From Mytilus galloprovincialis (taxonomy: Eukaryota > Mollusca > Bivalvia > Mytilida > Mytilidae), in assembly GCF_965363235.1 (NCBI RefSeq), contig NC_134841.1, positions 31,959,440-32,023,439 of the forward strand: a DNA stretch of 64,000 nucleotides. The letters run 5' to 3'. The notes under the pieces are model-generated. The model saw nothing but the letters and a program-made list of their open reading frames with translations. It had not been told where the DNA came from and did no database searches. Made by a program: the position numbers and the translations under genes. Shown here piece after piece: positions 12,228 through 23,829 of the stretch (within the stretch, counting starts at the first letter, position 1; every line of letters starts with the position of its first letter).

Positions 12228-12457
12228 CTAGCAATATACTGGGTCTGTCCCAAGTCAGAATCCTGTGATACAGTTTATTGCTATATATCCTATATGATTT
12301 TCGTTCATTGATTTGTACATGAATCAAGCTGTTAGTTGCTAACTAGCAATATACTGGGTCTGTCCCAAGTCAGAATCCTGTGATACAGTTTATTGCTATA
12401 TATCCTATATGATTTTCGTTCATTGATTTGTACATGAATCAAGCTGTTAGTTGCTTA
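12228..12457. repeat. Two tandem copies of a 115 bp unit, apparently identical
   Basis: The unit starting CTAGCAATATACTGGGTCTG occurs at 12228-12342 and again at 12343-12457 with no difference that I can see, inside the intron between two exons of the broken gene. Part of it (GTCCCAAGTCAGAATCCTG) also resembles a dispersed repeat block near 16090. Confidence 0.85.
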
Positions 12458-12690
12458 AATTGGTTTTTTATTTTTTTTTTTTAATTTCATAGTCATTTAT
12501 AATTAAAAATGTGGTAGGGATATACTCATTGTTGAAGGTTCTTGTTTTTCATTGGGTGATTTAGTGCTGCTTCATGTCATTGTCCGGTATTTATTTTTTT
12601 CTTATATTTTCTCCTAAAAATATATTTATATATGACTTGAAATCATAACTGTCTAAAGGGTATGAACATATTTGTTTAAAAATAAGTTAC

Positions 12691-14414
12691 CTGATCATAT
12701 GCATTTTGCAATGAGCAGTCTTGGCATCACAGATGTCTTTCCCACTTTGTGCCTCACTAAAGTTGTATTGGAGAACCTTGATGGATGAACACGAGTTCAG
12801 ATGCTGAATAAAAGAAAGCAGTGGTGCGCAGTGATAACATCCTGCATTGTCACTCTTCAAGAAGACCTCTTTCACTGTAGTCCTGACTGACAGTTGGTTT
12901 AACAAGTCTGTTAGTATATGGGCAACTGAGAACCAACCCTGAGTTCCTAACTGCAGAATATGGACAAAGGTTTGAACATCAAATTTGTCTGTATGAGTTG
13001 CAGGTGATTCACCTAAAATCTGTGAAGTTGTTATTACAGAAGAAATGTGCCAACCAATGCCTTTTTCCCATAGAAATCAGCTTGTGTTTCTCTGTGTTTT
13101 ATAGGTAGGAACTTCATTGCCCAGTCCATTACAATAAAACATTGATGAGATTTTAATTGTAATAGTACATCTCTACGTGCCTGTTCTTGGTGTACTGTTC
13201 TAATACAATGAGCTTTCCAAGTTGATAAATTTAAAGTGGATATCTGCAAGTCATGGGTTATCTCCTCTTGGATGTCAGCAGGAATCGCGTTTCTGACAGA
13301 TGATACTGCATCCAACATAACTGTATCCAGTACCCCTGTTGTTGAGCAGTCATCACAGGATTGGTCATGGTCATGCTCACATTTGTTGCTGAAACATTTT
13401 GATGTTGGATCACTAAGGCTGTATGTTGAACAGTGTTCTGCACATTTTGATTTGTTTTCCACATGCCCCTTCATCTCAAACTTCAGGTGTTGATTCACAT
13501 GATCAAGTAATGATTTAAGCTTGACTACACATTCAGAAGATAAACCAAACATTTCCAATTTGGACACAATTTTAAGAAGAATATCAATTGCACGCATACC
13601 TTCAGAAGTGATATTGTCAAGTCCATGCATGTTTTTCTTTTGTGATGCTGCACAAGCCTTAACAATGTTAAACAGTGTGGATCTGCCTAGGCACTCATAA
13701 CCCTCATCATTGCAGTATTGGCTGTATGAACTCACAAGTCTAGATGCAATTACATTTCTTACAACCTTAGGTATAGTTATCTCTAATCCAGATGACAATT
13801 TTAAGGTCTTGGATCCATAACCAACAGCCTGATGGTAAGTGGGGCAAGAAATAAATTCAATGAAATGCATTACTCTTGGCATGCTCAATCTGGAACGGTA
13901 GACCTTTGGTGGATTTATTAATTGTCCTGGAAATGTTAGTGTTGCATGTCTTCGGGCAGCATCAATTTTAAAAACACTAAGTCCTGGTACCAGTTCCATT
14001 AATCTTTCCTTTGTATGCTTATTTGCAAATAGGGATAAAATTTGCATCTGACTTAATCTGTTGTTCTGCTGTTGATAGGATGCAATCAATGCCTCAGTCA
14101 TTGTGTCAGGTTTGTCTTCTTTTAATGATATCCACTTCTTGCACACATCTGTCAAAAGATTATTTTCTTGACCTGGTGCAACATACTGTGCAATCAACTG
14201 GATAGCTTCTGTAATAATTTTGGTATAATATGAGGATGAACTTTTTGAGAGGCTAATCCATGGCAACTGTAGCTATGAACTTTTCTGGAAAGCATTTTCA
14301 TTGCAGCATTGAAAATCTCTCTTGGAGCCATGTTTTCTTCTTCCCAATCAGAGGTTGTGGTCTGGGAAAATGTCTGAGTGGATTGTGATGATAGTGGAAA
14401 GTCACATTCTGAAT
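12691..14414 (-). CDS. Large central exon of the disrupted zinc-finger gene, two frameshifts
   Basis: Begins after a poly-T/AG acceptor with (N)SECDFPLSSQ. The frame breaks near 14258-14270 (KVHSYS must jump to LPWISLS) and again at the AAAAA run 13062-13066, where adding or removing one base lets QADFYGKK continue as GIGWHISSVITTSQ. Past the second break it reads on to KTAHCKMHMIR and a donor at 12690. Conserved-looking pieces are the C/H cluster around HDHDQSCDDC, DWAMKFLPIKHRE, SDNAGCYHC and GKDICDAK. Confidence 0.65.
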
Positions 14415-14539
14415 CTAAAAAAAAAATCAAATTATAATGGTTTTTTTAGAATTTTGGAACACTTTGATATCTAACAAAGTTTAATTTTGGACCCCAATTT
14501 GGACCAACTTGAAACTTGGGCCCATTATCAAAAATTTAA

Positions 14540-14650
14540 ATGCATGTTGAAGGCCGTCCTTTAACCTATAATGGTTTACTTTTTAAATTGTTATTTGGAT
14601 GGAGAGTTGTCTCATTGGCACTCACACCACATCTTCCTATATCTATAGTT
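14540..14650 (+). repeat. Dispersed repeat family C copy
   Basis: Signature TTGGATGGAGAGTTGTCTCA followed by TTGGCACTCACACCACATC. Other copies: 1640-1700 (-), 16060-16370 (+), 21340-21460 (+), 34075-34330 (-), 38845-38955 (+), 40725-40790 (+), 46155-46430 (-), 62700-62765 (+). This copy lies in the intron upstream of the large central exon. Confidence 0.7.
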
Positions 14651-14839
14651 TAAGCATATCAAAGAACCCCACATTTTCAATTTTTATTAAAATAAAACTA
14701 GTAAAATTTTGGACCATTATGTGGACCAATTCAATAAAGAGCCAAAAATCAAAAATCTAAATACATGGTTCGATTTAGCATATCAAAGCATTCAAGAATA
14801 AAACCCCATTGAAATTGGTCAAGAAATAAGCAATTTATA

Positions 14840-15657
14840 CTATGCATTATAAAAGAATTGTTTTCAACCAATCGGGGGGCAGCAACCCAACAACCGGCGG
14901 TACAATTCATCTGACAATTTCAGGGCAGATAGATTTTAACCTGAAAAACAATTTAACTTCTTGTCAGATTTCCTCTAAATACTTTGGTTTCAAAGTAATA
15001 AGCCAAAATCTACATTTTACTCCTATGTTCTATTTTTAGCCATGGCTGCCATCTTGATTGGTTAGCTGGGTCACTGCACACATTTTTAAACTAGATACCC
15101 CAATGATGATTGTGGCTAAGTCTGGTTGAATTTTGCCCAGTAGTTTCAGAGGAGAAGATTTTTGTAAAAGATAACAAAAATTTATGAAAAATTGGTAAAA
15201 AAAGACTATAAAGGTCAATAACTCCTTAAGGGGTCAACTGACCATTTTGGTCAAGTTGACTTATATGTAGATCTTACTTTGCTGAACATTATTGCTGTTA
15301 CAGTTTATCTCTATCTATAATAGCATTCAATATAATAACCAAAAACGACAAAATTTCTTTAAAATTACCAATTCAGGGGCAGTAACCCATCAACTATTTC
15401 TATTTTTAGCCATGGCCGCCATCTTGGTTGATTGGGCGGGTCACCAGACACATTTCTGAACTAGATACCCAAATGATGATTGTGGTCAAGTTTGATTAAA
15501 TTTTGCCCAGTGGCAGTAGTTTCAGAGGAGAAGATTTTTGTAAAAGTTAACAACGACAGACGCAGGACGAAGACAGACACAGGACTACGAAGGACGATGG
15601 ACGAGGGACGCCAAGTGATGAGAAAAGCTCACTTGGCCCTTTGGGCCAGGTGAGCTA
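14840..15657 (+). mobile_element. Modular non-autonomous element with internal duplication and 3' hairpin
   Basis: A block beginning near GGGGCAGCAACCCAACAA and containing TTTTTAGCCATGGCTGCCAT recurs in the same order about 370 bp further on (15029 and 15399). The second block is followed by a CGACAGACGCAGGACG-like simple stretch and a terminal palindrome, AGCTCACTTGGCCC...GGCCAGGTGAGCT at 15624-15657. No ORF. I recall this arrangement as an abundant bivalve repeat; left boundary uncertain. Confidence 0.55.
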
Positions 15658-16661
15658 AAAATGATTATTTGGACACCTTTTTAGCCCTTTAATTTCTAAA
15701 CGGTTAGAACTATATGAAATCCCCAAAATCAATCCCAACCTTACTCTTTTAGTTTCAAACTTTGTGTTTAAATTTTATAGAAATCCATTCACTAAAACTA
15801 AGGTTATTGTCCAGAAATTAAGTGTCTTCAGACTTCTCTGACGACAGCAAATGTGATACCATTATACGATTTAAAATTTTGTTAACTGTGCATTTGCATT
15901 CAGGAATCGCAAATCAAATTTATTCGTTCATAGTGTGTTAATTTACGGTTTTTGATTGAGTTAAGCCTTCCAATTGATATTTTATCGTTTGGTTTGCTTT
16001 GTTGTAATGTTATGCTATTCTTTCAGAAAAGGGCAAAGGTTTGGTATCATTCAAACGTTTAATCCCGCTGCATATGTTTGCACCTCTCCTAAGTCAGGAA
16101 TCTGTCTACAGTAGTTGTTGTTTGTTTATGTAATTTATACGTGTTTCTCGTTTCTCATCTTTTTATATAGATTTGACTGTTGGATTTAGTGTTTGAATGG
16201 TTTTACACTAGTAAATTTGAGAACCTTTATAGCTTTTTGTTTGGTATGTCAGCCAAGGCTCTGTGTTGAAGGCTGTACATTGACCTATAATGGTATACTT
16301 TTATAAATTGTTATTTGGATGGAGAGTTGTCTCATTGGCACTTACACCAAATCTTCCAAACTCTATATAAATTAGAAAGATCATATAATAGGGAACAGAC
16401 AGAATACGGACAACAGAAGCATAGACTGAAAAACATAATAAATATAGGTTGGTAAAAAAAAAATTAATGATGCAAACACTTGTTATATGCCATAAACATT
16501 AGAGATCTGATTGCTTTGATTAACTTATTGATGGGATATAGAGATAGAGGATGTTTTTTTTTATAACTGAACTGTAGAAAGCACATGTATATTCTGATCT
16601 GAGAGAAGGAAATCATAGATTTCTTTAATGAAGGATTCTTGCCCTAAAATGAGAGTTACAA

Positions 16662-16696
16662 TGTTACACCCCCCCCCCCCTCCCACACACACACCC
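16662..16696. repeat. Low-complexity C-run and CA stretch
   Basis: A run of about a dozen C bases is followed by ACACACAC. Simple sequence in an intron of the broken gene. Confidence 0.9.
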
Positions 16697-16769
16697 CAAT
16701 TGCACATTGTCCCAGGTCAACAACTATAAAATATTGTTTTTCTTTTATAATATGTTATAAATTGATATT

Positions 16770-16860
16770 TAAGCAAAATAAAGTTTGAGTTCTTGCAATT
16801 ATAACCCTGTTGCCTTTTTTTGTAATAACAAAAACAGTGCAATAATTTCTGAATTGACAG
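16770..16860. repeat. Third, partial copy of the 62.8 kb inverted-repeat MITE
   Basis: The right end (GCAATAATTTCTGAATTGAC) matches the right terminal repeat of the elements at 62821-63028 and 63160-63347. The left half is missing. Confidence 0.6.
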
Positions 16861-16903
16861 AATTTACTTATTTATAAAAAGGAATAGTACTGTAAACACT
16901 TAC

Positions 16904-16990
16904 TGGTGAAAGCTAAATTATCAGATTCTTCTGCATTTGAAATTCCTGTTTCTGTTGTGAATAGTCTTTCTGAACTGTCGTTAAATTTTC
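16904..16990 (-). CDS. Small exon of the disrupted zinc-finger gene
   Basis: Acceptor TGTTTTAG and donor CACCA|GTAAGTG flank a frame reading SSERLFTTETGIS then NAEESDNLAFT. The one-base overhang joins the next exon's AT to give Asn (TNSECDF), in phase. The 5' boundary is uncertain by 13 bases. Confidence 0.5.
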
Positions 16991-17484
16991 CTAAAACATT
17001 ATGAAAATAATGAAAACAAAAAATATAAATTAAAAACTTATTGTTATTATTGTTATTTTTGTAAAGAGTTATGCCCAAGCCAAGTGCTAGGGACTCTTTG
17101 GGATGAACAGCAGCGGAAAAAGCACTATTTCTTTGCTTTTTGTGTGTTTTTTGGCTGTGCATGAACTAATTTTGTGTCAGTGATGGATACACTTGTACCC
17201 CATATCCTTTGTTTTAATATAAATGTAACCAGGCATTATACTTAGAAATCAACACCAAAAAATACCACAAACATACTTCTCAACAGGCAATAAATGCAAT
17301 GTCAATGATTTGCCTCCGGAAACCCCCAAAAATAATTCGGACAAAAATAAGTCTAAACAAGAGGTGCACAATGACATTAAAATAAAATTTCATAAATTCA
17401 ATCAGCCTGTTCAGGAACTGCATAGTCAGAAAAAAATGACAAACCTATTAAACAGACAGTTCATTTATACAAATTGTGTTCAAT

Positions 17485-17868
17485 TTGGAAATTAGTATGG
17501 CGTTCATTATCACTGAACTAGTATATATTTGTTTAGAGGCCAGCTGAAGGACGCCTCCAGGTGCAGGAATTTCTCGTTACATTGAAGACCTGTTGGTGAC
17601 CTTCTGCTGTTGTTTTTTTATTTGGTCGGGTTGTTGTCTCTTTGACACATTCCCCATTTCCATTCTCAATTTCAGTTCATTTATAAATATGTTTTGACGT
17701 TTAGTATGATGTCAATTTTCAGTAACTAGTACACAACTTTTGAGGACCACCTCCAAGTTCGGGAATTTCTCGCTGCGTGGAAGACCCATTGGTGACCTTT
17801 GGCTGTTGATTGCTCTGTGGTCGGGTTATTGTCTCATTGACATATTCCCCATTTCCATACCAAATTTA
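17485..17868 (+). repeat. Two consecutive diverged copies of repeat family A tail
   Basis: 17485-17683 and 17696-17868 each contain the block GAATTTCTCG ... GGTCGGGTT(G/A)TTGTCTC ... CCCCATTTCCAT. The first preserves the empty insertion site (CTAGTATATATTTGTTTAGA) of the 803-2178 element. Confidence 0.75.
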
Positions 17869-17902
17869 AACCCTATCTCTTTATATATTCCTGAATATGT
17901 AC

Positions 17903-18047
17903 CTTGCCCACTTCAAGAAGTAAGGAGTACACTTAGGCACATTTATTTTTACTTCATCTACAAGCATGTACATACCAATATCAGTTATCAAAGCCTGCTT
18001 GCTGTCTTGAGATACAGGATACTTTCTGATGCAAGAGTAACATATTC
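17903..18047 (-). CDS. Exon 2 of the disrupted zinc-finger gene
   Basis: It has acceptor CTTTTAG and the frame GICYSCIRKY ... CTPYFLKWA, and ends at donor AG|GTACAT in phase 2. CxxC fits a continuation of the cysteine-rich N-terminus. Phase 2 does not join the obvious acceptor at 16991. It would join an alternative acceptor 13 bases further in (CGACAG|T, making Ser), or an exon is missing between them. Confidence 0.55.
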
Positions 18048-19031
18048 CTAAAAGAAAGAGAAATAATTTACAATGATGCTTGTATATATGTATGTTATAA
18101 ATATTACACATAGTACCCAAAGATAAGTAGGAAGTGCAGACAAAGAATTCTAATAAAAACTGTAGTAATTCTAAAACAGATGTCCTCCACTTAGTGCATG
18201 TACATGTAGTAACTCTAATAATAATTGTAGGCTTGGAAGACAAAATACAAACTTTGTCTCAAGTCATTTTTCAGTTAAAACAATTTATACCATAACATCA
18301 TGTCATGCATGTACAGTGACTAAAAAATCATTCATTATATTATTATTTTATATAGGGACCTTAAGCTTGCACATGTAGATCATGTACAAAGGAAAATTGA
18401 TAATTAAAATGTGTATTTACATTTTTCTAGTTAGACTCATATTTCATGTATTTGGAAATTCAATATATCTTTAAAGTGCCCTGTGGAATGGTGGAAGTCA
18501 AATCATGCTAAATGTGTGTAACATTTGGTAAACTTCTTTGTGATTGTTGACTAAATTTTGACAGGAAAATTTTGATTCATTTGGCAGATTTTGTTATCAA
18601 TATTATTTGATGGCTTAGTTCATCACAGTTGTTGTGAGTCAGTTTTCAAATGATTCTGCTCTAACCAGTTCTCGGACTATATAACACCTGCAGTGAGGTG
18701 ATAGACTAATAGTTTCTGTTGATCTGTGTTAGTGTTAACATGTACATTTGTACCAATCTGTGTTGACATATATGACATATGCATAGTAATTATAGCCCCC
18801 CCCCCAAAAAAAAAAAAACCCACCACCACCACAAACAAATTGTCTCAGAATATCTCCCAAATATTTTTTTACGCATGACATTGATGTTTTGTAAGAATTT
18901 TATTTCATCGAGTATTTCATATGAAGTACATTTACATTGTACATGTATAACCCCCTCCCCCTCCCCCTTTTCCATACAAAGTTTTATCTAAAGAAATTTT
19001 ATCACTTTTAAATCATACTAGAAATTTGTAC

Positions 19032-19443
19032 CTGAACCAACTGGCAGAGATATTCTCTTTGTCATCCATAGCTCTTTGCATACTGATGCTGGTATGCCTC
19101 TGTTTGGTTTTGCAACACTCTGGTCTGGATGTGTAGGTGACTGGCACTTTCTCGTTAGAAGCCTCTAATATATTCCAAAATCATCCCTGTGTTTCGGGCA
19201 TATGTAAATGTCACATGAAGAACAGTCTATTGAAAATATCCCACTTCTGTACAGTATTAAAAGCCCTTCTGGTAGTTCATAGTCCGTGGAGTTACACCCA
19301 AGACTACGTAAATGGGTACTTGTGGGTTTGTCACATTTGGTTATAGGGATACACAGGACATTTGAAGCATAATGCAATGACTGACCACATTCAGATTTAT
19401 AAGCAAATGTACATTTCATTTCATTCTTTTTCTCATACTGCAT
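19032..19443 (-). CDS. Exon 1 of the disrupted zinc-finger gene
   Basis: Starts at ATG (MQYEKKNEMKC) and carries cysteines spaced as possible metal ligands (CNSTD, CSSCDIYICPKH). It reads through an in-frame TAG (GIY*RLL) and continues in the same frame to ISLPVGS, ending at donor G|GTACAAAT in phase 1. The next exon supplies GA to make Gly. Continuity beyond the stop argues that the TAG is recent or an error. Confidence 0.6.
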
Positions 19444-19449
19444 TGTTAT

Positions 19450-21020
19450 GCATTAATTACATAACTACAGATTGTCCATGAAATAATACAGCAGAAGATG
19501 TGGTTCCATTTTGTCTCCAATGTAAACATTAAAGAGTACAATCAGGGGAGGTAAATCAATCTTTTACTGGGGCACCATGAAGGTTTATTCTCATTTTTTG
19601 TACAGACAGAAATTAAAGAATAAGTTTGAAATTAAAATTAAATCAAATATATCTACCAAATAAATATTTGAAATTAGAACTGTTATTTCCTGATACAAAT
19701 GTATAAACTATAGTGTATGAATATTGGATTAAGATAGGAAAAATATTTTGATAATTAAATTTATTTTAAACCCTTGAATTTCTCAATTTTGACTTTAAAA
19801 AATTAATATTGTGTTTAAATTTTTCCCTTCAATTATTTTCTATATACCAGTAACTTTAAGATAAAATTGAGGAGTTTGTTGACAAGTAAATAGTATATTC
19901 TGCCTGAAATTCTTCTTTTTTTCGTTAAAATTTTTGATTTTTTTGACATGCTCAAAATGTCATTAAAACTTATTTGCAAAGCAAAAGCTTACAGATTCTG
20001 AAGATATCAACCTTATGAAACATAAAAAGCACAACAGAAACAAAATTCAAGTGTTATCTTGCAAATTGTTAACTTCTAAAAACAGTAAGCAGCATCAACC
20101 TCTCTGTACCAATTATTTTCCAAAAGTTGGCATGATGCCAATTCATAACATTTGACGGTAAAAAACATTTTTATGCAGTTGAAAACATGTTTAACTTGCA
20201 TTCTGTCAAAGAAAATTACTACATTTGCTATAAAAATGACAAAAAAAACTTTTACAAAGATGGCCATTTTTTCATAAGAAAATGATTGTGCCAATGCGTG
20301 AATGTGTTCTAAAAATAGAATTGCTTATTTCTAAAAATAGAATCAAATATTTGCACTTTTGATGGTTTTCACAGAGTCCCTACATGGTAGCCTTCCAGAT
20401 ACATGTCACATAACATTATATTTCGAAACTAGCTTCCGGACGATTTTTGGCATATTGCATGGTTTTCAACAAACACTTATTCCTTATTACAAAGCCTTTT
20501 CCATAGCATAAATAATGCCGAGCACATTACCATTAATTACTGGAATGGAAAACGTGGAGACAATGTGGCAAATACTAGTATTAATTCAAGACACAACATT
20601 CCTACAATCTCGACACAGCCCGGAACATTAGACCAATTATGTTAATTCTGTTCTAAATCTAAAATGAAAATTCAAGGCAGGACGCTACAATACTATATCC
20701 CACTAGGGATTGAGAAACACTTGTACAGTATATTGATGTGTTGAAATGTTGTTGAATAATACTCGGCCAAGTTACGAGCTGCCTTTGTATTTAAATCCTT
20801 CATACTCGATTTAATGGGTATTCGTCACAGAGAATTTATGCATGCAGAGATAAACAAGAAGGATATGTGATCACCATGCACAAACTAAACTAAAAAAAAA
20901 GATCATCAATCTAATATCTTATAAAATAATAAAAAAAGTTAAGGGTCAAAACTTAAATCTAAAAAAAAAATGTAAAAAGAGTGCACATGCTGAAATGTCT
21001 CGCTTTTTTCCCTAACCATT
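19450..21020. other. Intergenic AT-rich DNA, no gene recognised
   Basis: Should include the promoter of the minus-strand gene ending at 19443. No TATA box or CpG-rich block stands out. Short ORFs here have no domain signal. Confidence 0.35.
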
Positions 21021-21024
21021 GATT

Positions 21025-21340
21025 TTATGAATGAGTTCAAGGTCAGATTAACCAAGCTGGAAATACAAGTTCACCTTACAATCATTCCATACACAAAATA
21101 GGCTTTAAATATAGTTGACCTATTACACATCTAAAAAAATAAACCTCGAACATGAGGCCAAGGTTAGATGAACTCGGCCAGACAGATATGTACACCATAC
21201 AAACATTCCATGCTTTAAATAAAGTTGACGTTTGCATATAGTACATGTAGTAACTTAGAAACAAACTAACCAGAATTTTTTTTAAAATGAACAACGAAAC
21301 ATTAAAATGAGGTCAAGGTCAGATGATTATTGCCATATAG
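21025..21340 (+). repeat. Diverged tandem units of about 130 bp
   Basis: Variants of ATGAGGTCAAGGTCAGATGA recur at about 21030, 21152 and 21308, each followed by a GTACACCATACAAACATTCC-like block. One related unit occurs at about 63515. Minisatellite-like dispersed repeat. Confidence 0.55.
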
Positions 21341-21442
21341 GTATATTTGGTATCGGTGTGATCCAAGGCACTGTGTTGAAGGCCAAACTTTTACCTATAT
21401 TAATGTACTTCTACAAGGGGGGACTTAAATGGAGATTGTCTA

Positions 21443-22303
21443 ATTGGCACTATTACTTCATTTTGTATATCTGCATAAACCTTACAATAATTCCATAACC
21501 AAATAAAGTGTTGGAATCTGTTTCTCTAATTAATTTATTATTAAATAATATACATGCAAACTCTTTTCAAGTGATCTGCCAACATGTGTTCTTTTATGGG
21601 AAGTCATCAGGCATAATCTCCTTTCCCGTGACACCACAATAGAAAAGTCAGAGGAAAGCAAATGAACTTGACGTCATTATCGAATTTTGACCAATGAATA
21701 AAGGCAACAGTAGTATACCGCAGTTCAAAACGATCGAGAGAAGACAAATCCAGATTACAAACTAAAACCGTGGGCAAAATAGAAATTAAAAGAGGAAAAT
21801 AATGAAATAACAGAACAAAAAAGTGTAACAGAAAACATACAACCATGCAACATTCATAGAAACGAACTATTAGATAATAGCTGCCATATAATATCCTTAC
21901 TTGGTTATTGAACCATACATTGCTTAAATAATAAGATAAAAACAGATTCGGTAAAGGGGATATCAGGTAAGAATTACTCTAAATATCAGCACCACCTTTT
22001 TTAATCCTACAAATACTGTAAACCAACTTAATTTCGCGTGCTAATTATTTTCGCGTAATTCGCGAGTAGAAAAATAACGCGAATATAAATCGTCGCGAAT
22101 AAATAAAATTTTGATATTTGCTTATTATAATACATCCAGTAAATTGAAAATCTCAAAATTAAATAGCCGCGAAGTGGTCTAGAAAGGGTAATTACGCGAA
22201 ATAAAGTATCCGCGAAAATAAGTTGTAGGAAGCATATTTTTATTCTTCCCTCGTCAGTATTCAAACTCATATGCTATTGGGATATCGAGGCAACACCGTC
22301 TAA
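21443..22303 (+). repeat. Duplicated block D, copy 1
   Basis: Nearly the same sequence is found at 43502-44341, starting at ATTGGCACTATTACTTCA and ending at GGCAACACCGTCT. It contains a hairpin MITE and a degenerate tRNA-like end (CAAACTCATATGCTATTGGG near 22265). Confidence 0.85.
22014..22230. mobile_element. TTCGCG-rich miniature inverted-repeat element
   Basis: The left end CTGTAAACCAACTTAATTTC pairs imperfectly with the reverse complement of the right end (TATTTTCGCG.../AAGTTGTAGG). The interior repeats TTCGCG / CGCGAA about nine times. A copy lies at 44057-44271 in block D copy 2. Confidence 0.6.
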
Positions 22304-22574
22304 ACCAGACTACTTCCGTATAATGTGGGCTTGTTAATTCCTTAACTTGTTAATTCCTTAACAAGTTGCATTTAGAGAATAACTTCTCGAGAGAAACGTT
22401 ATCTTTTCACATTGTTGCCGATAACCAAACTAAACTTTCGAGTATTTATATTTCCGCTATCCATTTTCTTTACGATATTCTAATAAAGTACGGTATTTAT
22501 TTGTTAGACTAGAATACTGTTAAGTTATATACTATTTGTATGAATTGTAGATATTTAGCGCATCTTAAAGATAA

Positions 22575-22877
22575 GGGAGCTACCATTTGATTTTTAGGGG
22601 GGGGGGGGGGGGGGGCTAGGATGAAAAATTTTGTCCTGCATTTTTTTTTAGTTGTAATCTCTGTCCTGCCTTTTTATTTTTCACTTTATTATGTCCTGCC
22701 TTTTTTTATTTATTAGTTTATCCTGACTTTTTTTACCTGAATTGTCATCCTGCCTTTTTTTTTTGCAAAGTGTCTCATCCTGCCTTTTTTTTTTTACTCA
22801 AAACTCCTGTCCTGCCTATTTTTTTCAAATTTCATCCTAGCCCCCCCCCCCCCCCTAAAAATCAAATGGTAGCTCCC
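22575..22877. mobile_element. 303 bp MITE with perfect long inverted repeats that include a G-tract
   Basis: Both ends read GGGAGCTACCATTTGATTTT inward on their own strand, then A and a G-run (19 G at 22597-22615; 15 C at 22841-22855), then CTAGGATGAAA. TAA flanks both sides (22572-22574 and 22878-22880), fitting the three-base TWA target duplication of PIF/Harbinger-type elements. The interior has about seven copies of (G/A)TCCTGCC(T)n. A single-ended relative lies at about 40905-41070. Confidence 0.85.
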
Positions 22878-23534
22878 TAATACAAGTTGGTTTTTATTTA
22901 ACGAGTCTGTTATTCTTACAAAAACCTAAACAGAACCAAAAGAAGATCTACCGGAATACCACAAAGAACCACGATACCAGAGTACCACACTACCAAAGAA
23001 GGGTATTTTGTTACAACTTTAGTTCATATATACTTATACATTGTTATAAAACACATTCTTATAGCAACACACTAAGGGCTACACATTTATAGTTTAACAT
23101 CAAAGCCTGACCGCTCGGTTTTCGTTACAATATATATGAACGAACAATAAAGATATTGTTTAACCTATACACAGTAAGCAAAACAATTAATTACTGGAGA
23201 ACAGGATGTATAATATTTTATTTAATCTCAGTTCTAAAAACGGTTACACTTTATCCAGCAAACAAGGACAATAAATTATGACCAAAAGTAATTAAATTGC
23301 ACGATGAATTTAAACCTATATGCTTCAATTCAAATACGTCAGATTGTTTAAGTCACTAACAAAGAAATCCGAACCGAAAGTAGATCTACTTTGTATTTTA
23401 CTGCGCAGGTTATTTGACAAGACAAGAAAAGAAACCATTGTATACAACACTGACAGAACTCAAGGTAAAAGATTAAAAGATATTACGTTTTCTTTCAGAT
23501 TCAATATTATAAGAGTCATTCATACTAATGAAGT

Positions 23535-23725
23535 TATATGGTAAAAAGTAAAATCACAAAAATACTAAACTTAGAGGAAGATCAATAGGGAAAGTCCATA
23601 ATCACATGGCAAAATCAAATAACAAACGCATCAAAAACGAATGGACAAAAACTCATATTCCTGACTTGGCACAGGCATTTTCAAATGTAGAAAATGGTGG
23701 ATTAAACCTGGTTCTATAGCGCTAA
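23535..23725 (-). repeat. Dispersed repeat family B fragment
   Basis: Contains AATACTAAACTTAGAGGAAG and the CCAGGTTTAATCCACCATTT block on the opposite strand, shared with 31500-31680. Confidence 0.65.
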
Positions 23726-23829
23726 CCCTCTCACTTTAACGGTAACGGTAACGGCTATAAATACATAAGTTTGTTCGTAACAGTTTTTTATTCAATTTAT
23801 TTCGTTTATAGTTTTTATTTAGTATTGTA

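Larger units (their letters stand above)
10476..19443 (-). pseudogene. Multi-exon zinc-finger gene of unknown function with DDE-like motifs, disrupted
   Basis: At least six exons read right to left: 19032-19443, 17903-18047, 16904-16990, 12691-14414, 11863-12163 and 10476-11222, nearly all with good splice sites and matching phases. I recognise the protein only as a large uncharacterised type seen in cnidarians, sponges and molluscs. Landmarks in order are cysteine pairs with CPKHRDD, a CYSCIRKY pair, a Cys/His cluster (CSTYSLSDPTSKC then HDHDQSCDDC), DWAMKFLP, SDNAGCYH, GKDICD and a C-terminal C2H2-like finger (CPDMSC ... H..H). Three lesions interrupt it: an in-frame TAG at 19165-19167 where the context suggests Trp, a frameshift near 14258-14270, and a one-base shift in the A-run at 13062-13066. 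The rest is intact, so it is either a young pseudogene or sequencing error in homopolymers plus a null allele. The DDE reading is inference. Confidence 0.7.
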
